Source: Apirhabdus apintestini
GTDB lineage: Bacteria > Pseudomonadota > Gammaproteobacteria > Enterobacterales > Enterobacteriaceae
Length of the DNA stretch: 64,000 bases
NCBI GenBank assembly: GCA_033977085.1
Contig: CP138906.1
Span: forward strand, 3,658,001-3,722,000
Direction: 5' to 3'
Under the pieces are notes generated by a model. It made no database searches. It was not told where the DNA came from and was given only the letters and a program-made list of their open reading frames with translations. Shown here in pieces: positions 56,272-64,000 of the stretch. A program made the position numbers and the translations under genes. How positions within the stretch are numbered: position 1 is the stretch's first letter; every line of letters begins with the position of its first letter.

Positions 56272-58379
56272 TTATTTGCCACGAGCTTCAATAACGGCTT
56301 GAGCGACGTTGTTCGGCGCTTCTGCGTACTTCAGGAACTCCATGGAGTAAGAAGCACGGCCCTGGGTCTGGGAACGCAGATCGGTCGCGTAACCAAACAT
56401 TTCGGACAGAGGAACCTGCGCACGTACGGTTTTACCCGTTGCAGTATCATCCATACCTTCGATGATGCCGCGACGACGGTTCAGGTCACCAATAACATCA
56501 CCCATGTTCTCTTCCGGCGTTTCAACTTCAACCTTCATGATAGGCTCAAGCAGAACAGGTTTTGCTTTCTTAAACCCATCTTTAAAGGCAAGAGAAGCAG
56601 CCAGTTTAAACGCCAGTTCAGAGGAGTCAACGTCATGGTAAGAACCGAAGTGCAAACGCACACCGAGATCAACTACCGGGTAACCAGCGAGCGGGCCTGA
56701 TTTCAGCTGCTCCTGAATACCTTTATCAACGGCAGGGATGTATTCACCTGGGATTACACCGCCTTTGATTTCGTTGACAAACTCGTAGCCCACGCCGCCC
56801 GGCTCCAGCGGATACATGTCAATAACGACATGACCGTACTGACCGCGACCACCAGACTGTTTAGCGTGCTTACCTTCGACATCTTTAATGGTATCGCGGA
56901 TAGTTTCACGATAAGCAACCTGAGGTTTACCGACGTTCGCTTCAACGTTGAATTCACGCTTCATACGGTCAACGATGATATCAAGGTGCAGCTCACCCAT
57001 ACCGGCGATAATGGTCTGGTTAGATTCTTCATCAGTCCATACGCGGAACGAGGGATCCTCTTTCGCCAAACGGCCCAGAGCCAGACCCATTTTTTCCTGG
57101 TCAGCTTTGGTTTTAGGTTCGACGGCGATAGAAATTACCGGCTCAGGGAATTCCATACGTTCCAGAATGATAGGCGCACTTTGATCGCACAGCGTATCAC
57201 CCGTAGTTACGTCTTTCAGGCCGATAGCTGCTGCGATATCGCCTGCGCGAACTTCTTTAATCTCTTCACGTTTGTTAGCGTGCATCTGAACGATACGGCC
57301 AAAACGCTCACGAGCGGATTTAACGGAGTTCAGCACAGTATCCCCGGAGTTAACCACGCCAGAATACACGCGGAAGAACGTCAGGTTACCCACAAACGGG
57401 TCGGTAGCGATTTTAAACGCTAGTGCAGCAAATGGCTCGCTATCGTCAGAACGACGCTCTGCCGGGGTATCTTTACCATCATCCAGAATACCTTTAATAG
57501 AAGGTACATCTGTCGGAGACGGCAGATAATCGATAACCGCATCCAGCATCGCCTGTACGCCTTTGTTCTTAAATGCAGAACCACAGGTTACCAGAATGAT
57601 TTCGTTGTTCAGAACGCGCTGACGCAGAGCCTTTTTAATCTCTTCTTCAGTCAGTTCTTCACCGCCGAGGTATTTCTCCATCAGCTCTTCAGAAGCTTCC
57701 GCCGCAGACTCGATCAGATTCTGGTGCCATTCTTCAGCCAGATCCTGCATATCTGCCGGGATATCTTCATACGTGAAGGTCACACCGTTATCAGCGTCAT
57801 TCCAGTTGATAGCCTTCATTTTTACCAAGTCAACAACACCGGTAAATGCATCTTCGGCGCCAATTGCCAACTGCAGCGGAACCGGGTTCGCGCCAAGGCG
57901 GCTCTTGATCTGGCCAACAACTTTCAGGAAGTTCGCACCCATACGGTCCATTTTGTTAACGAACGCGATGCGCGGAACATGATATTTATTCGCCTGACGC
58001 CATACGGTTTCAGACTGCGGCTGAACACCGCCAACGGCACAGTAAACCATGACCGCGCCATCCAGCACACGCATAGAACGTTCTACTTCAATGGTGAAGT
58101 CAACGTGCCCTGGGTGTCGATGATATTAATGCGATGCGGTTCATACTGCTTGGCCATGCCCTGCCAGAACGTGGTGGTCGCAGCAGAAGTAATGGTAATA
58201 CCGCGTTCCTGCTCCTGCTCCATCCAGTCCATGGTTGCGGCGCCGTCGTGAACTTCACCGATCTTATGGTTTACACCGGTGTAGAACAAAATACGTTCGG
58301 TAGTCGTCGTTTTACCGGCGTCGATGTGCGCACTGATACCGATATTACGATAGCGTGCGATAGGGGTTGTACGAGCCAT
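56272..58379 (-). CDS. fusA: Elongation factor G (frameshifted)
   Basis: Translocase GTPase. N-terminal G-motif AHIDAGKTTTTER, then NIIDT; one base is missing near 58110 (plus strand TGGGTGTCG where TGGGGTGTCG is expected, DTPGHVDFTIEVERSMRVL). The remainder, from VERSMRVLDGAVMV onward, including NKMDRMGAN, is intact. Repaired length is 702 residues (E. coli 704). The C-terminal region (NRRRGIIEGMDDTATGKTVR) differs from the E. coli/Salmonella version and recalls Yersinia/Serratia-type sequences. str operon. Confidence 0.97.
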
Positions 58380-58475
58380 TTGATTCCTCGTTTATTTCTT
58401 TAGGCGTTCTAATTAAGAACCAGAGCGAACGCTTTATTTATTACGCTCGCCTGGTAGCTACTACTGCCGAAGGAA

Positions 58476-58946
58476 TTACCAACGGTAGTGAGCGAACGCC
58501 TTGTTGGCTTCTGCCATACGGTGAACGTCTTCACGTTTCTTAACTGCAGTACCTTTGTTTTCTGCAGCATCAGAAAGTTCGTTCGCCAGGCGCAGAGCCA
58601 TGGATTTATCACCGCGTTTACGAGCAGCTTCAACGATCCAACGCATTGCCAGAGCATTACGACGAACCGGACGAACTTCAACCGGAACCTGATAAGTCGA
58701 ACCACCTACGCGGCGAGACTTAACTTCGACGGTCGGGCGCACGTTATCGAGCGCGACTTCGAAAGCTTCCAGTTCATTTTTACCAGAGCGCTGAGCCAGG
58801 GTCTCAAGCGCACTGTATACAATTGCTTCAGCGGTAGATTTTTTACCATCTACCATCAGGATATTTACAAACTTAGCCAGCAGTTCTGATCCGAACTTCG
58901 GATCCGGCAGAATTTTACGCTGACCAATGACGCGACGACGTGGCAT
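58476..58946 (-). CDS. rpsG: Ribosomal protein S7
   Basis: Head assembly initiator and repressor of str operon translation. Intact at 156 residues (the shorter form, without the K-12 C-terminal extension): MPRRRVIGQRKILPDPKFGS, NALAMRWIVEAARKRGDKSM, end NKAFAHYRW. Confidence 0.99.
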   Translation of the reverse strand: MPRRRVIGQRKILPDPKFGSELLAKFVNILMVDGKKSTAEAIVYSALETLAQRSGKNELEAFEVALDNVRPTVEVKSRRVGGSTYQVPVEVRPVRRNALAMRWIVEAARKRGDKSMALRLANELSDAAENKGTAVKKREDVHRMAEANKAFAHYRW

Positions 58947-59042
58947 GGAAATACTCCGTTGTTAATTCAGGATTGTCCAAAACTCTACGAGTTTAGTTTG
59001 ACATTAAAGTTAAAATGTTTGGCCTTACTTAACGGAGAACCA

Positions 59043-59417
59043 TTAAGCCTTAGGACGCTTCACGCCATACTTGGAGCGAGCCTGCTTACGGTCTTTAACA
59101 CCAGAGCAGTCAAGCGCGCCGCGAACGGTATGATAACGAACACCCGGAAGGTCTTTAACACGACCGCCACGGATCAAAATAACGGAGTGTTCCTGCAGGT
59201 TATGGCCTTCACCGCCAATGTAGGAAGTCACTTCATAACCGTTAGTCAGACGCACACGGCAAACTTTACGCAGTGCGGAGTTCGGTTTTTTCGGAGTGGT
59301 GGTATATACACGAGTACATACGCCACGTTTTTGCGGGCATGCTTCCAGCGCCGGCACGTTGCTCTTTGCAACTTTGCGCGCGCGCGGTTTGCGTACCAGC
59401 TGGTTAACTGTTGCCAT
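59043..59417 (-). CDS. rpsL: Ribosomal protein S12
   Basis: Decoding-centre protein, intact at 124 residues. The streptomycin-relevant lysines are wild type: TTPKKPNSALRKV and GHNLQEHSVILIRGGRVKD-type loop with GGRVKDLPGVRYH. First gene of the str operon. Confidence 0.99.
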   Translation of the reverse strand: MATVNQLVRKPRARKVAKSNVPALEACPQKRGVCTRVYTTTPKKPNSALRKVCRVRLTNGYEVTSYIGGEGHNLQEHSVILIRGGRVKDLPGVRYHTVRGALDCSGVKDRKQARSKYGVKRPKA

Positions 59418-59491
59418 TAAATAGCTCCTGGTTTTTGCTTTTGCTTCGTAAACACGTAATAAAACGGCCTCATATAATATGAGGACGCGAA

Positions 59492-59520
59492 ATTTTAGGG
59501 CCGGGCTGAAAGGGTGTCAA
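59492..59520 (-). promoter_or_regulatory. str operon promoter
   Basis: Minus-strand -35 TTGACA (59515-59520) and -10 TAAAAT (59492-59497) with an ideal 17-bp spacer, upstream of rpsL. Downstream in the leader is the palindrome CCTCATA-TAA-TATGAGG (59468-59484). Confidence 0.85.
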
Positions 59521-59542
59521 GAAATATACAGCATCCGGCGAC

Positions 59543-59830
59543 CTACCAGGCCACCTGATTGCGCTGCTTTACCGTAAGATTAACGAAATCAGTATAATCT
59601 ATCTGCGCTATTCTGCTCGAAATTTGCCCGCTAAGCCCACGCGCTTCAATATCATCACGCAGCGCGCTCACCGAGACCGGCAGTGCCAGCAGCAGCGCTA
59701 GCGCGGCAGTATCGGCAATACCGGCAATAACTCCGTCCTGTAATAATAGAATATCGTCACCGGGCGTTACGGTGCGTATCAGCGCGGTTAAATCGCACTG
59801 AAATGGAGAGTGCATCAGCGTGAATAGCAT
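59543..59830 (-). CDS. tusB: tRNA 2-thiouridine sulfur relay protein TusB
   Basis: Subunit of the TusBCD hexamer that passes sulfur from TusA to TusE for s2U34 of tRNA-Lys, Glu and Gln. 95 residues as in E. coli; landmarks DILLLQDGVIAGI, ARGLSGQISSRIAQIDYTDF and the end QVAW. Seven bases after tusC. Confidence 0.95.
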   Translation of the reverse strand: MLFTLMHSPFQCDLTALIRTVTPGDDILLLQDGVIAGIADTAALALLLALPVSVSALRDDIEARGLSGQISSRIAQIDYTDFVNLTVKQRNQVAW

Positions 59831-59837
59831 TGCGTCC

Positions 59838-60196
59838 TCAAAACGTCAAAATGACATCATAATCTTCAAGCCGGGCTCTTAATGCAGCCGGTTCGAGTAG
59901 CGTTGCATCAAGTACCAGCGGCTGTTGCATTGCAATCCCCCGCTCTTGCAGCGAGGCGGCACATACCCAAAGCTGGTCAATATCATAGAGAGGGAGTATG
60001 CCAAATGTTGAAATGTAGTCTCGCGCCAAAATTTTTTCTGGCCGTTGCTCGGGTAAAAGTTGAAAGATACCGTCACCAATAAAAAAGCCGCAACGCTGTC
60101 TGTCAGCGCAGAGATGGCCAGTAGCGCATCCAGCCCTTCACGGCCACCGGCGCTGCCGTGCGGCGCATGCGTAAACACGATGGCAATTCGCTTCAT
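59838..60196 (-). CDS. tusC: TusC (frameshifted)
   Basis: DsrF-like subunit of TusBCD. MKRIAIVFTHAPHGSAGGRE, GLDALLAISALTDSVAAF is normal. Then the A run at 60081-60086 (plus strand) is one base short, so FFIGDGIFQLLPEQRPEKIL is misread; the rest, ARDYISTFGILPLYDIDQLW to DYDVILTF, is intact. Repaired length is 119 residues. Start ATG at 60196 overlaps the tusD stop (TGATG). Confidence 0.94.
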
Positions 60197-60584
60197 CAGA
60201 ACTGCACCACGCGATCGCAAGTTAACGCTGCTTCGGCGAGCGCACCTAATCCGCTCAGCGTGAACCCGGTTTGAATATTACCGATATTTCCCTCTGGGTC
60301 TGCGTCGCATAACCCGCGCCTCAGGCCAGCGGAAACACAAAGATGCAACGCTACGCCGCGTTCTTGATGTAATTGTTGCCACGCGCGCACAATATCAACC
60401 TCATCGCTCGCCGGTGCCGTTAGCCGGTTAGCGTTGTATACGCCTTCGCGATAAAAAAGACGCTTTCTAGCAGATGCCCTTCCGCCAGGAGCGCCTGCGC
60501 GAACAGTAGCGCTGAACTTGCCTGCTGCGTGCCATACGCAGGCCCGGTTACCATCAACGCAAAGCGCAGTTTTGTTCCGGTCAC
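60196..60584 (-). CDS. tusD: TusD (frameshifted)
   Basis: DsrE-like subunit of TusBCD carrying the sulfur-accepting Cys, here in LHLCVSAGLRRG. GTG start at 60584, overlapping the yheO stop as GTGA; the N-terminus reads LRFALMVTGPAYGTQQASSA. The A run at 60453-60458 (plus strand) is one base short, so the frame breaks inside SVFFYREGVYNAN. Repaired length is about 129 residues (E. coli 128). Confidence 0.93.
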
Positions 60585-61293
60585 GCCAGCTCACCGCTTT
60601 TAAACTGGCGGATATATAAATAAACCGTGTGTTTGGAAATATTCAATCTGTCAGCAACCTGATTAATCGCATCTTTGATATCGAAGATGCCTTTTTCATA
60701 CAGATTCAGGACAATCTGGCGGTTTTTCGCATTATTCGAGACGGCCCGATCGGCATTCACTTCTTCAATAGTAAATTCAAGCGTTTGAGTCACCAAATCT
60801 TCCACTGAAGAAGCAAAATTCACCGACGGCGCGGCCTCATCCTGGGTTTCTGGCGGAATAAAAGTGCCCATTATTTGGGAAAAAGGCACATCAAGATTCA
60901 TATTAATACACAGCAAGCCAATGACGCGCTGTTCACGATTACGAATGGCAATCGTCAGCGATTTCATTAATACGCCGCTCTTGGCACGCGTGAAATAACA
61001 TTTTGAAACGCTGCTATCCGCACCGGTCATATCATGTAACATACGCAGCGCCAAATCCGTAATAGGGGAACCGATTTTACGCCCCGTGTGTTCGCCATTC
61101 GCGATACGAATAGCCGAACACTTTAAATCCTGCAAAGAGTGCAGCACTATCTCGCAGTATGGTCCTATCAGCATTGCAAGACCATCTACTACGGCTTCAT
61201 AAGATTTCAAGATATCGAAGTCGGTCTGTTCAAAGGGCGCTGGTCCAGCAAATCAAGTTCGCTGGTTTCGTTCGTTAAGAGCGACCTGGACAT
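60581..61293 (-). CDS. yheO: YheO-type transcriptional regulator (frameshifted)
   Basis: PAS-like (PF08348, YheO) sensor domain followed by a C-terminal helix-turn-helix (PF13309). Sensor: HSLQDLKCSAIRIANGEHTG, MHDMTG-type LHDMTGADSSVSKCYFTRAK. DNA-binding part: GIFDIKDAINQVADRLNISK, HTVYLYIRQFKSG. The full start is ATG 61293 (MSRSLLTNETSELDLLDQRP). One base is missing near 61232, so the frame breaks before FEQTDFDILKSYEA. Repaired length is about 237 residues (E. coli 240). First gene of yheO-tusDCB. Confidence 0.92.
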
Positions 61294-61649
61294 GAAAAAA
61301 TACCACTCCTTTACACACGCCAGCCGAACAACATGTCTGGCTGGCAATGACATAAACCCATAAGGTAATACACCCGACGCCGCGCTTTCCAGTTTTATTA
61401 TTAGAGCAGTCTAGCGATAACTTATTGAGATTCCTTCAACGTTATCGCTGAAATAGTATTTTTAGCGAATTCACTCCGCTACTTTTACGTCTCCCGAATC
61501 GCTGAAAACTCTGCTTTACGCCCTGGCAGATAACTGACTTATCATTGCACAGGGGAAAGACAGTTATCATTTATCGATAACGCTCCCACCGTATTAAACT
61601 CACGTTCAACGCTATAACAGGCGTGCAAAGAGTGATGCTAAATGTATAA
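61294..61649. other. Intergenic yheO / fkpA 3' end
   Basis: About 355 bp. It must hold the yheO promoter (minus strand). No gene, repeat or conserved RNA was recognised. Confidence 0.45.
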
Positions 61650-61679
61650 AAAAGCCGCCCTGATGGACGGCGTTTTTTT
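61650..61679 (-). terminator. fkpA terminator
   Basis: Stem AAGCCGCC / GGACGGCGTT-type with loop TGAT and flanking A and T runs (six or more on both sides), 17 bp past the fkpA stop. Could act in both directions. Confidence 0.85.
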
Positions 61680-61695
61680 ATTAATCGCGAACTTG

Positions 61696-62524
61696 CTATT
61701 TAGTTTCCGCTTTTTTCTCGTCGGCTTGAGCCGCCGGTTTTACCGCTGCCGGCTTTTCTTCGCCCGCTTTCGGTGCAGATTTTATATCCAGAAGTTCCAC
61801 ATCGAAAACCAGCGTTGAATTAGCCGGGATCCCGGTACACCCGTTTTGCCGTAAGCCAGCTCCGGTGGGATGACCAGCTTGATTTTCCCGCCTTTCTTCA
61901 CATGCTTGAGGCCTTCGGTCCAACCGGGAATTACGCCATCAAGGCGGAAAGAAAGCGGTTCACCGCGCGAATAAGAGTTATCAAATTCTTTTCCGTCAGT
62001 CAGCGTACCTTTGTAATTCACAACAACCGTATCGCTATCCTGCGGCACTGCGCCAGTACCTTCTTTCTCTACTTTATACAGCAAACCGGTAGAGGTTTTT
62101 TCACGTCCTGTTCTTTAGCAAAAGCGTCGCGATATTTCTGCCCTGCTTCTGCATTTTCTTTGGCGTCTTTTTCCATCTGGGCCTGCGCCGCCTGTTTCAC
62201 GCGCGCTTCAAACCCCTGTAGCGTCTGCTCTATTTCTGTATCAGACAGTTTGCTTTTATCCGCAAATGCATCCTGGACGCCGGCAATCAGGTGGCTTTTA
62301 TCCAGCTTGATACCTAACTTTTCCTGCTCTTTCAGGGAATTATCCATGTAACGGCCTAGAGATGCCCCCAGCGCGTAGGCCGCTTTCTGATCGTCATTCT
62401 TAAAAGATGACGCAGAGGCTTCGGTAGTTGCTGGTTTAGCAGCCTCGGCGGCAGAAGCCAGCGGGGCCTGAAAAGCGACAGCCATGGTAGTTGCAAGCAG
62501 CGTAAATTTAAACAGTGATTTCAT
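61696..62524 (-). CDS. fkpA: Periplasmic peptidyl-prolyl isomerase FkpA (two frameshifts)
   Basis: Periplasmic chaperone/FKBP-type isomerase. The signal peptide MKSLFKFTLLATTMAVAFQA ends at ASA. The helical dimerisation domain contains DDQKAAYALGASLGRYMDNS, then the FKBP domain with SDTVVVNYKGTLTDGKEFDN, FRLDGVIPGWTEGLKHVKKG and VIPPELAYGK. One A is missing at about 62098 (VKKTSTGLLYKVE expected) and one G at about 61830 (GVPGIPANSTLVF expected). Repaired length is about 276 residues with a Lys/Ala-rich tail. Confidence 0.94.
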
Positions 62525-62755
62525 CCATTATCTCCAGGACCGGGGCCTCACGCCCCTGATTTTTATATAGCAGACTTCGTACTATAACGTCAGCCGGGAA
62601 GGCTTCACAATCTTCAGCCAACGTATTACGTCAAATTAGGACTATGATTGCGCCAGAAAATTCATTCTTGAAAGAATAATGGGCTGTGCTCTGCGCCTTG
62701 TTTCAGTAGAATCAGATAAATGCAAACAGCCGCGCCCTGCCGCCCGGGAGAAAAT

Positions 62756-62975
62756 ATGCAACAGAAATCGACTGAAGAACGTCTGGCTGAGCCTGGAAAG
62801 CCGACTGGCATTTCAGGAGTTAACCATCGAAGAGATCAATCATACGGTCACCGCTCACGAACTGGAAATGGCGAAATTACGCGAACATTTACGCCTGCTG
62901 GTCGAGAAAATTAAGGCGAGTCAGCACTCGCTGCTTGCGCACCCCTCGGAAGAAACGCCACCGCCGCATTATTAA
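62756..62975 (+). CDS. slyX: SlyX (frameshifted)
   Basis: Small coiled-coil protein of unknown function encoded divergently from fkpA. It begins MQQKSTEERLAE; an extra C at about 62794 (GAGCCTGGAAAGC where GAGCTGGAAAGC is expected) shifts the frame. In the correct frame it continues LESRLAFQELTIEEINHTVT, AHELEMAKLREHLRLLVEK and ends EETPPPHY, 72 residues, exactly E. coli. GGGAG precedes the ATG. Confidence 0.95.
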
Positions 62976-63143
62976 TGCCTGGCGGTAGATTACCGACGGA
63001 CGGGAAACGATAAACACAGCATTGGCGAGCCTGATATCTTTAAAACTAACGTGCCTTTGCTTACAGTTAAAGTCGCTGTTTAACCCGTGGCATTTTAAAT
63101 GCGGGGCCGACGAAACACCTGCGGCAGGTAATGAAAAAACAAA

Positions 63144-63162
63144 GGCGGGCCTTAGCCCGCCT
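63144..63162 (-). terminator. slyD terminator
   Basis: Stem GGCGGGC / GCCCGCC with loop CTTA. On the minus strand TTTGTTTTTTC follows. It lies 20 bp past the slyD stop and may also end slyX transcription. Confidence 0.85.
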
Positions 63163-63181
63163 TAACGTTATAAAACGCGAA

Positions 63182-63760
63182 TCAGTGGCAGCCGCAACCG
63201 CCATTACCGCCGCAGCCGCCTTTACCGTGTTCATGATCGTGGCCGTGACCATGACCACCACAGCAGCCTTCACCGTGATCGTGATGATGATCGTCAGCGC
63301 CGTGAACATGACCATGCTCCAGCTCTTCCGCCGTCGCTTCACGAATCGCGATAACTTCAACGTGGAAGTTCAGGTTCTGGCCAGCCAGCATATGGTTACC
63401 ATCAACCACAACGTGCTCATCGCCCACTTCGGTAATTTCTACCGGAACAGGTCCCTGATCGGTTTCAGCCAGGAAACGCATCCCAACCTGAAGTTCATCA
63501 ACGCCCATAAACACATCTTTGGGAACGCGTTGCACCAGGTTCTCATCATACTGACCATAAGCGTCGTTTGAAGCTACGTTGACATCAAACTTATCGCCCA
63601 CCTCGTGACCTTCCAGCGCCTTTTCCAGGCCTGAAATCAGCGAGCCGTGACCATGCAGATAGTCAAGCGGCGCACTCACCGGAGACTCATCAACCAATAC
63701 ACCGTCTTCTGTACGTACCTGATAGGCCAGGCTAACCACCAGGTCTTTTGCTACTTTCAT
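63182..63760 (-). CDS. slyD: Peptidyl-prolyl isomerase and nickel chaperone SlyD
   Basis: FKBP-type isomerase with an inserted chaperone flap, also delivering nickel to hydrogenase maturation and required for phage phiX174 lysis in E. coli. Intact at 192 residues. FKBP part: VVSLAYQVRTEDGVLVDESP, DYLHGHGSLISGLEKALEGH. The IF domain follows (AYGQYDENLVQRVPKDVF). The C-terminal tail is rich in His, Cys and Gly (HHHDHGEGCCGGHGHGHDHE), the metal-binding region. Confidence 0.97.
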   Translation of the reverse strand: MKVAKDLVVSLAYQVRTEDGVLVDESPVSAPLDYLHGHGSLISGLEKALEGHEVGDKFDVNVASNDAYGQYDENLVQRVPKDVFMGVDELQVGMRFLAETDQGPVPVEITEVGDEHVVVDGNHMLAGQNLNFHVEVIAIREATAEELEHGHVHGADDHHHDHGEGCCGGHGHGHDHEHGKGGCGGNGGCGCH

Positions 63761-64000
63761 GATATCTCCTGCGCGAGGTAAAAAGACTGGCGTCGATTGT
63801 AGCGGAATTCAACGCCGGTGTCCCTTCGACGCATAAGCGCCGAAGCCACGCCCCACGCATGACGATATCGTGGATGGAAAAGTTTCACATCCCGCGGGGC
63901 CGAACGGGCATTTTAGCACATCACATCATTGTCACGCTGCCCCGGTAGAAGCAAAAATACAACGTAGCGCAAAACCGCATCGCTTCGCTTACTCAGGTGA
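63761..64000. other. slyD upstream region to window end
   Basis: About 240 bp. On the minus strand GTGCTAAAATGCCCG near 63918 may be a -10 region for slyD. No gene was recognised. Confidence 0.4.

Overview
The window is an Enterobacterales chromosome segment. It carries one rRNA operon with the rrnD layout (16S, tRNA-Ile, tRNA-Ala, 23S, 5S, tRNA-Thr, 5S) and the classic S10-spc-alpha and str ribosomal protein superoperons. Gene content matches the Escherichia/Salmonella lineage gene for gene. However, the C-terminal part of EF-G (fusA) and the sequence of several proteins look closer to Yersinia/Serratia/Pectobacterium/Sodalis-type relatives than to E. coli; this is a memory-based inference and not a species call.

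Layout. 1-1.7 kb: AT-rich accessory DNA with a stand-alone winged-helix regulator and an unknown protein. 2-7.3 kb: a TcyP-type cystine symporter, a barstar-like protein, yghU, gpr and a FucR-like repressor. 7.5-12.8 kb: two type I-E CRISPR arrays without cas genes, lying either side of exbD-exbB, metC and yghB. 13.2-16.3 kb: dkgA and a 5'-truncated ygiQ. 16.3-19 kb: an IS100-like IS21-family element joined to an IS481-family remnant, which marks a rearrangement junction. 19-21.1 kb: almost gene-free DNA with one small lipoprotein. 21.1-26.9 kb: the rRNA operon. 27-37.3 kb: yrdA, yrdB-aroE-tsaC-yrdD-smg-dprA, def-fmt-rsmB-trkA, mscL, zntR, yhdN. 37.3-51.2 kb: alpha, spc and S10 operons. 51.3-52.1 kb: bfr-bfd. 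52.7-54.7 kb: a second complete IS100-like copy with a 5-bp target duplication. 55-61.3 kb: tufA, fusA, rpsG, rpsL, tusBCD, yheO. 61.7-63.8 kb: fkpA, slyX, slyD.

Functionally the window is dominated by translation: rRNA, ribosomal proteins, EF-Tu, EF-G, peptide deformylase, Met-tRNA formyltransferase, 16S methyltransferase, and tRNA thiolation and t6A synthesis. It also holds iron homeostasis (ExbBD, Bfr/Bfd, with Fur-like boxes) and folding helpers (FkpA, SlyD).

The most striking property is that about half of the genes, including many that no cell can lose (secY, rpsC, rplB, fusA and others), carry one to three single-base indels. Repairing them restores exactly the family lengths. Most fall in homopolymers. 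A second distinct class falls at SAGCTG hexamers (GAGCTG or CAGCTG), including one in the universally conserved 16S segment. I read these as consensus errors of an unpolished long-read assembly, with the hexamer class hinting at modified DNA. The affected genes are therefore annotated as CDS over their full repaired span.
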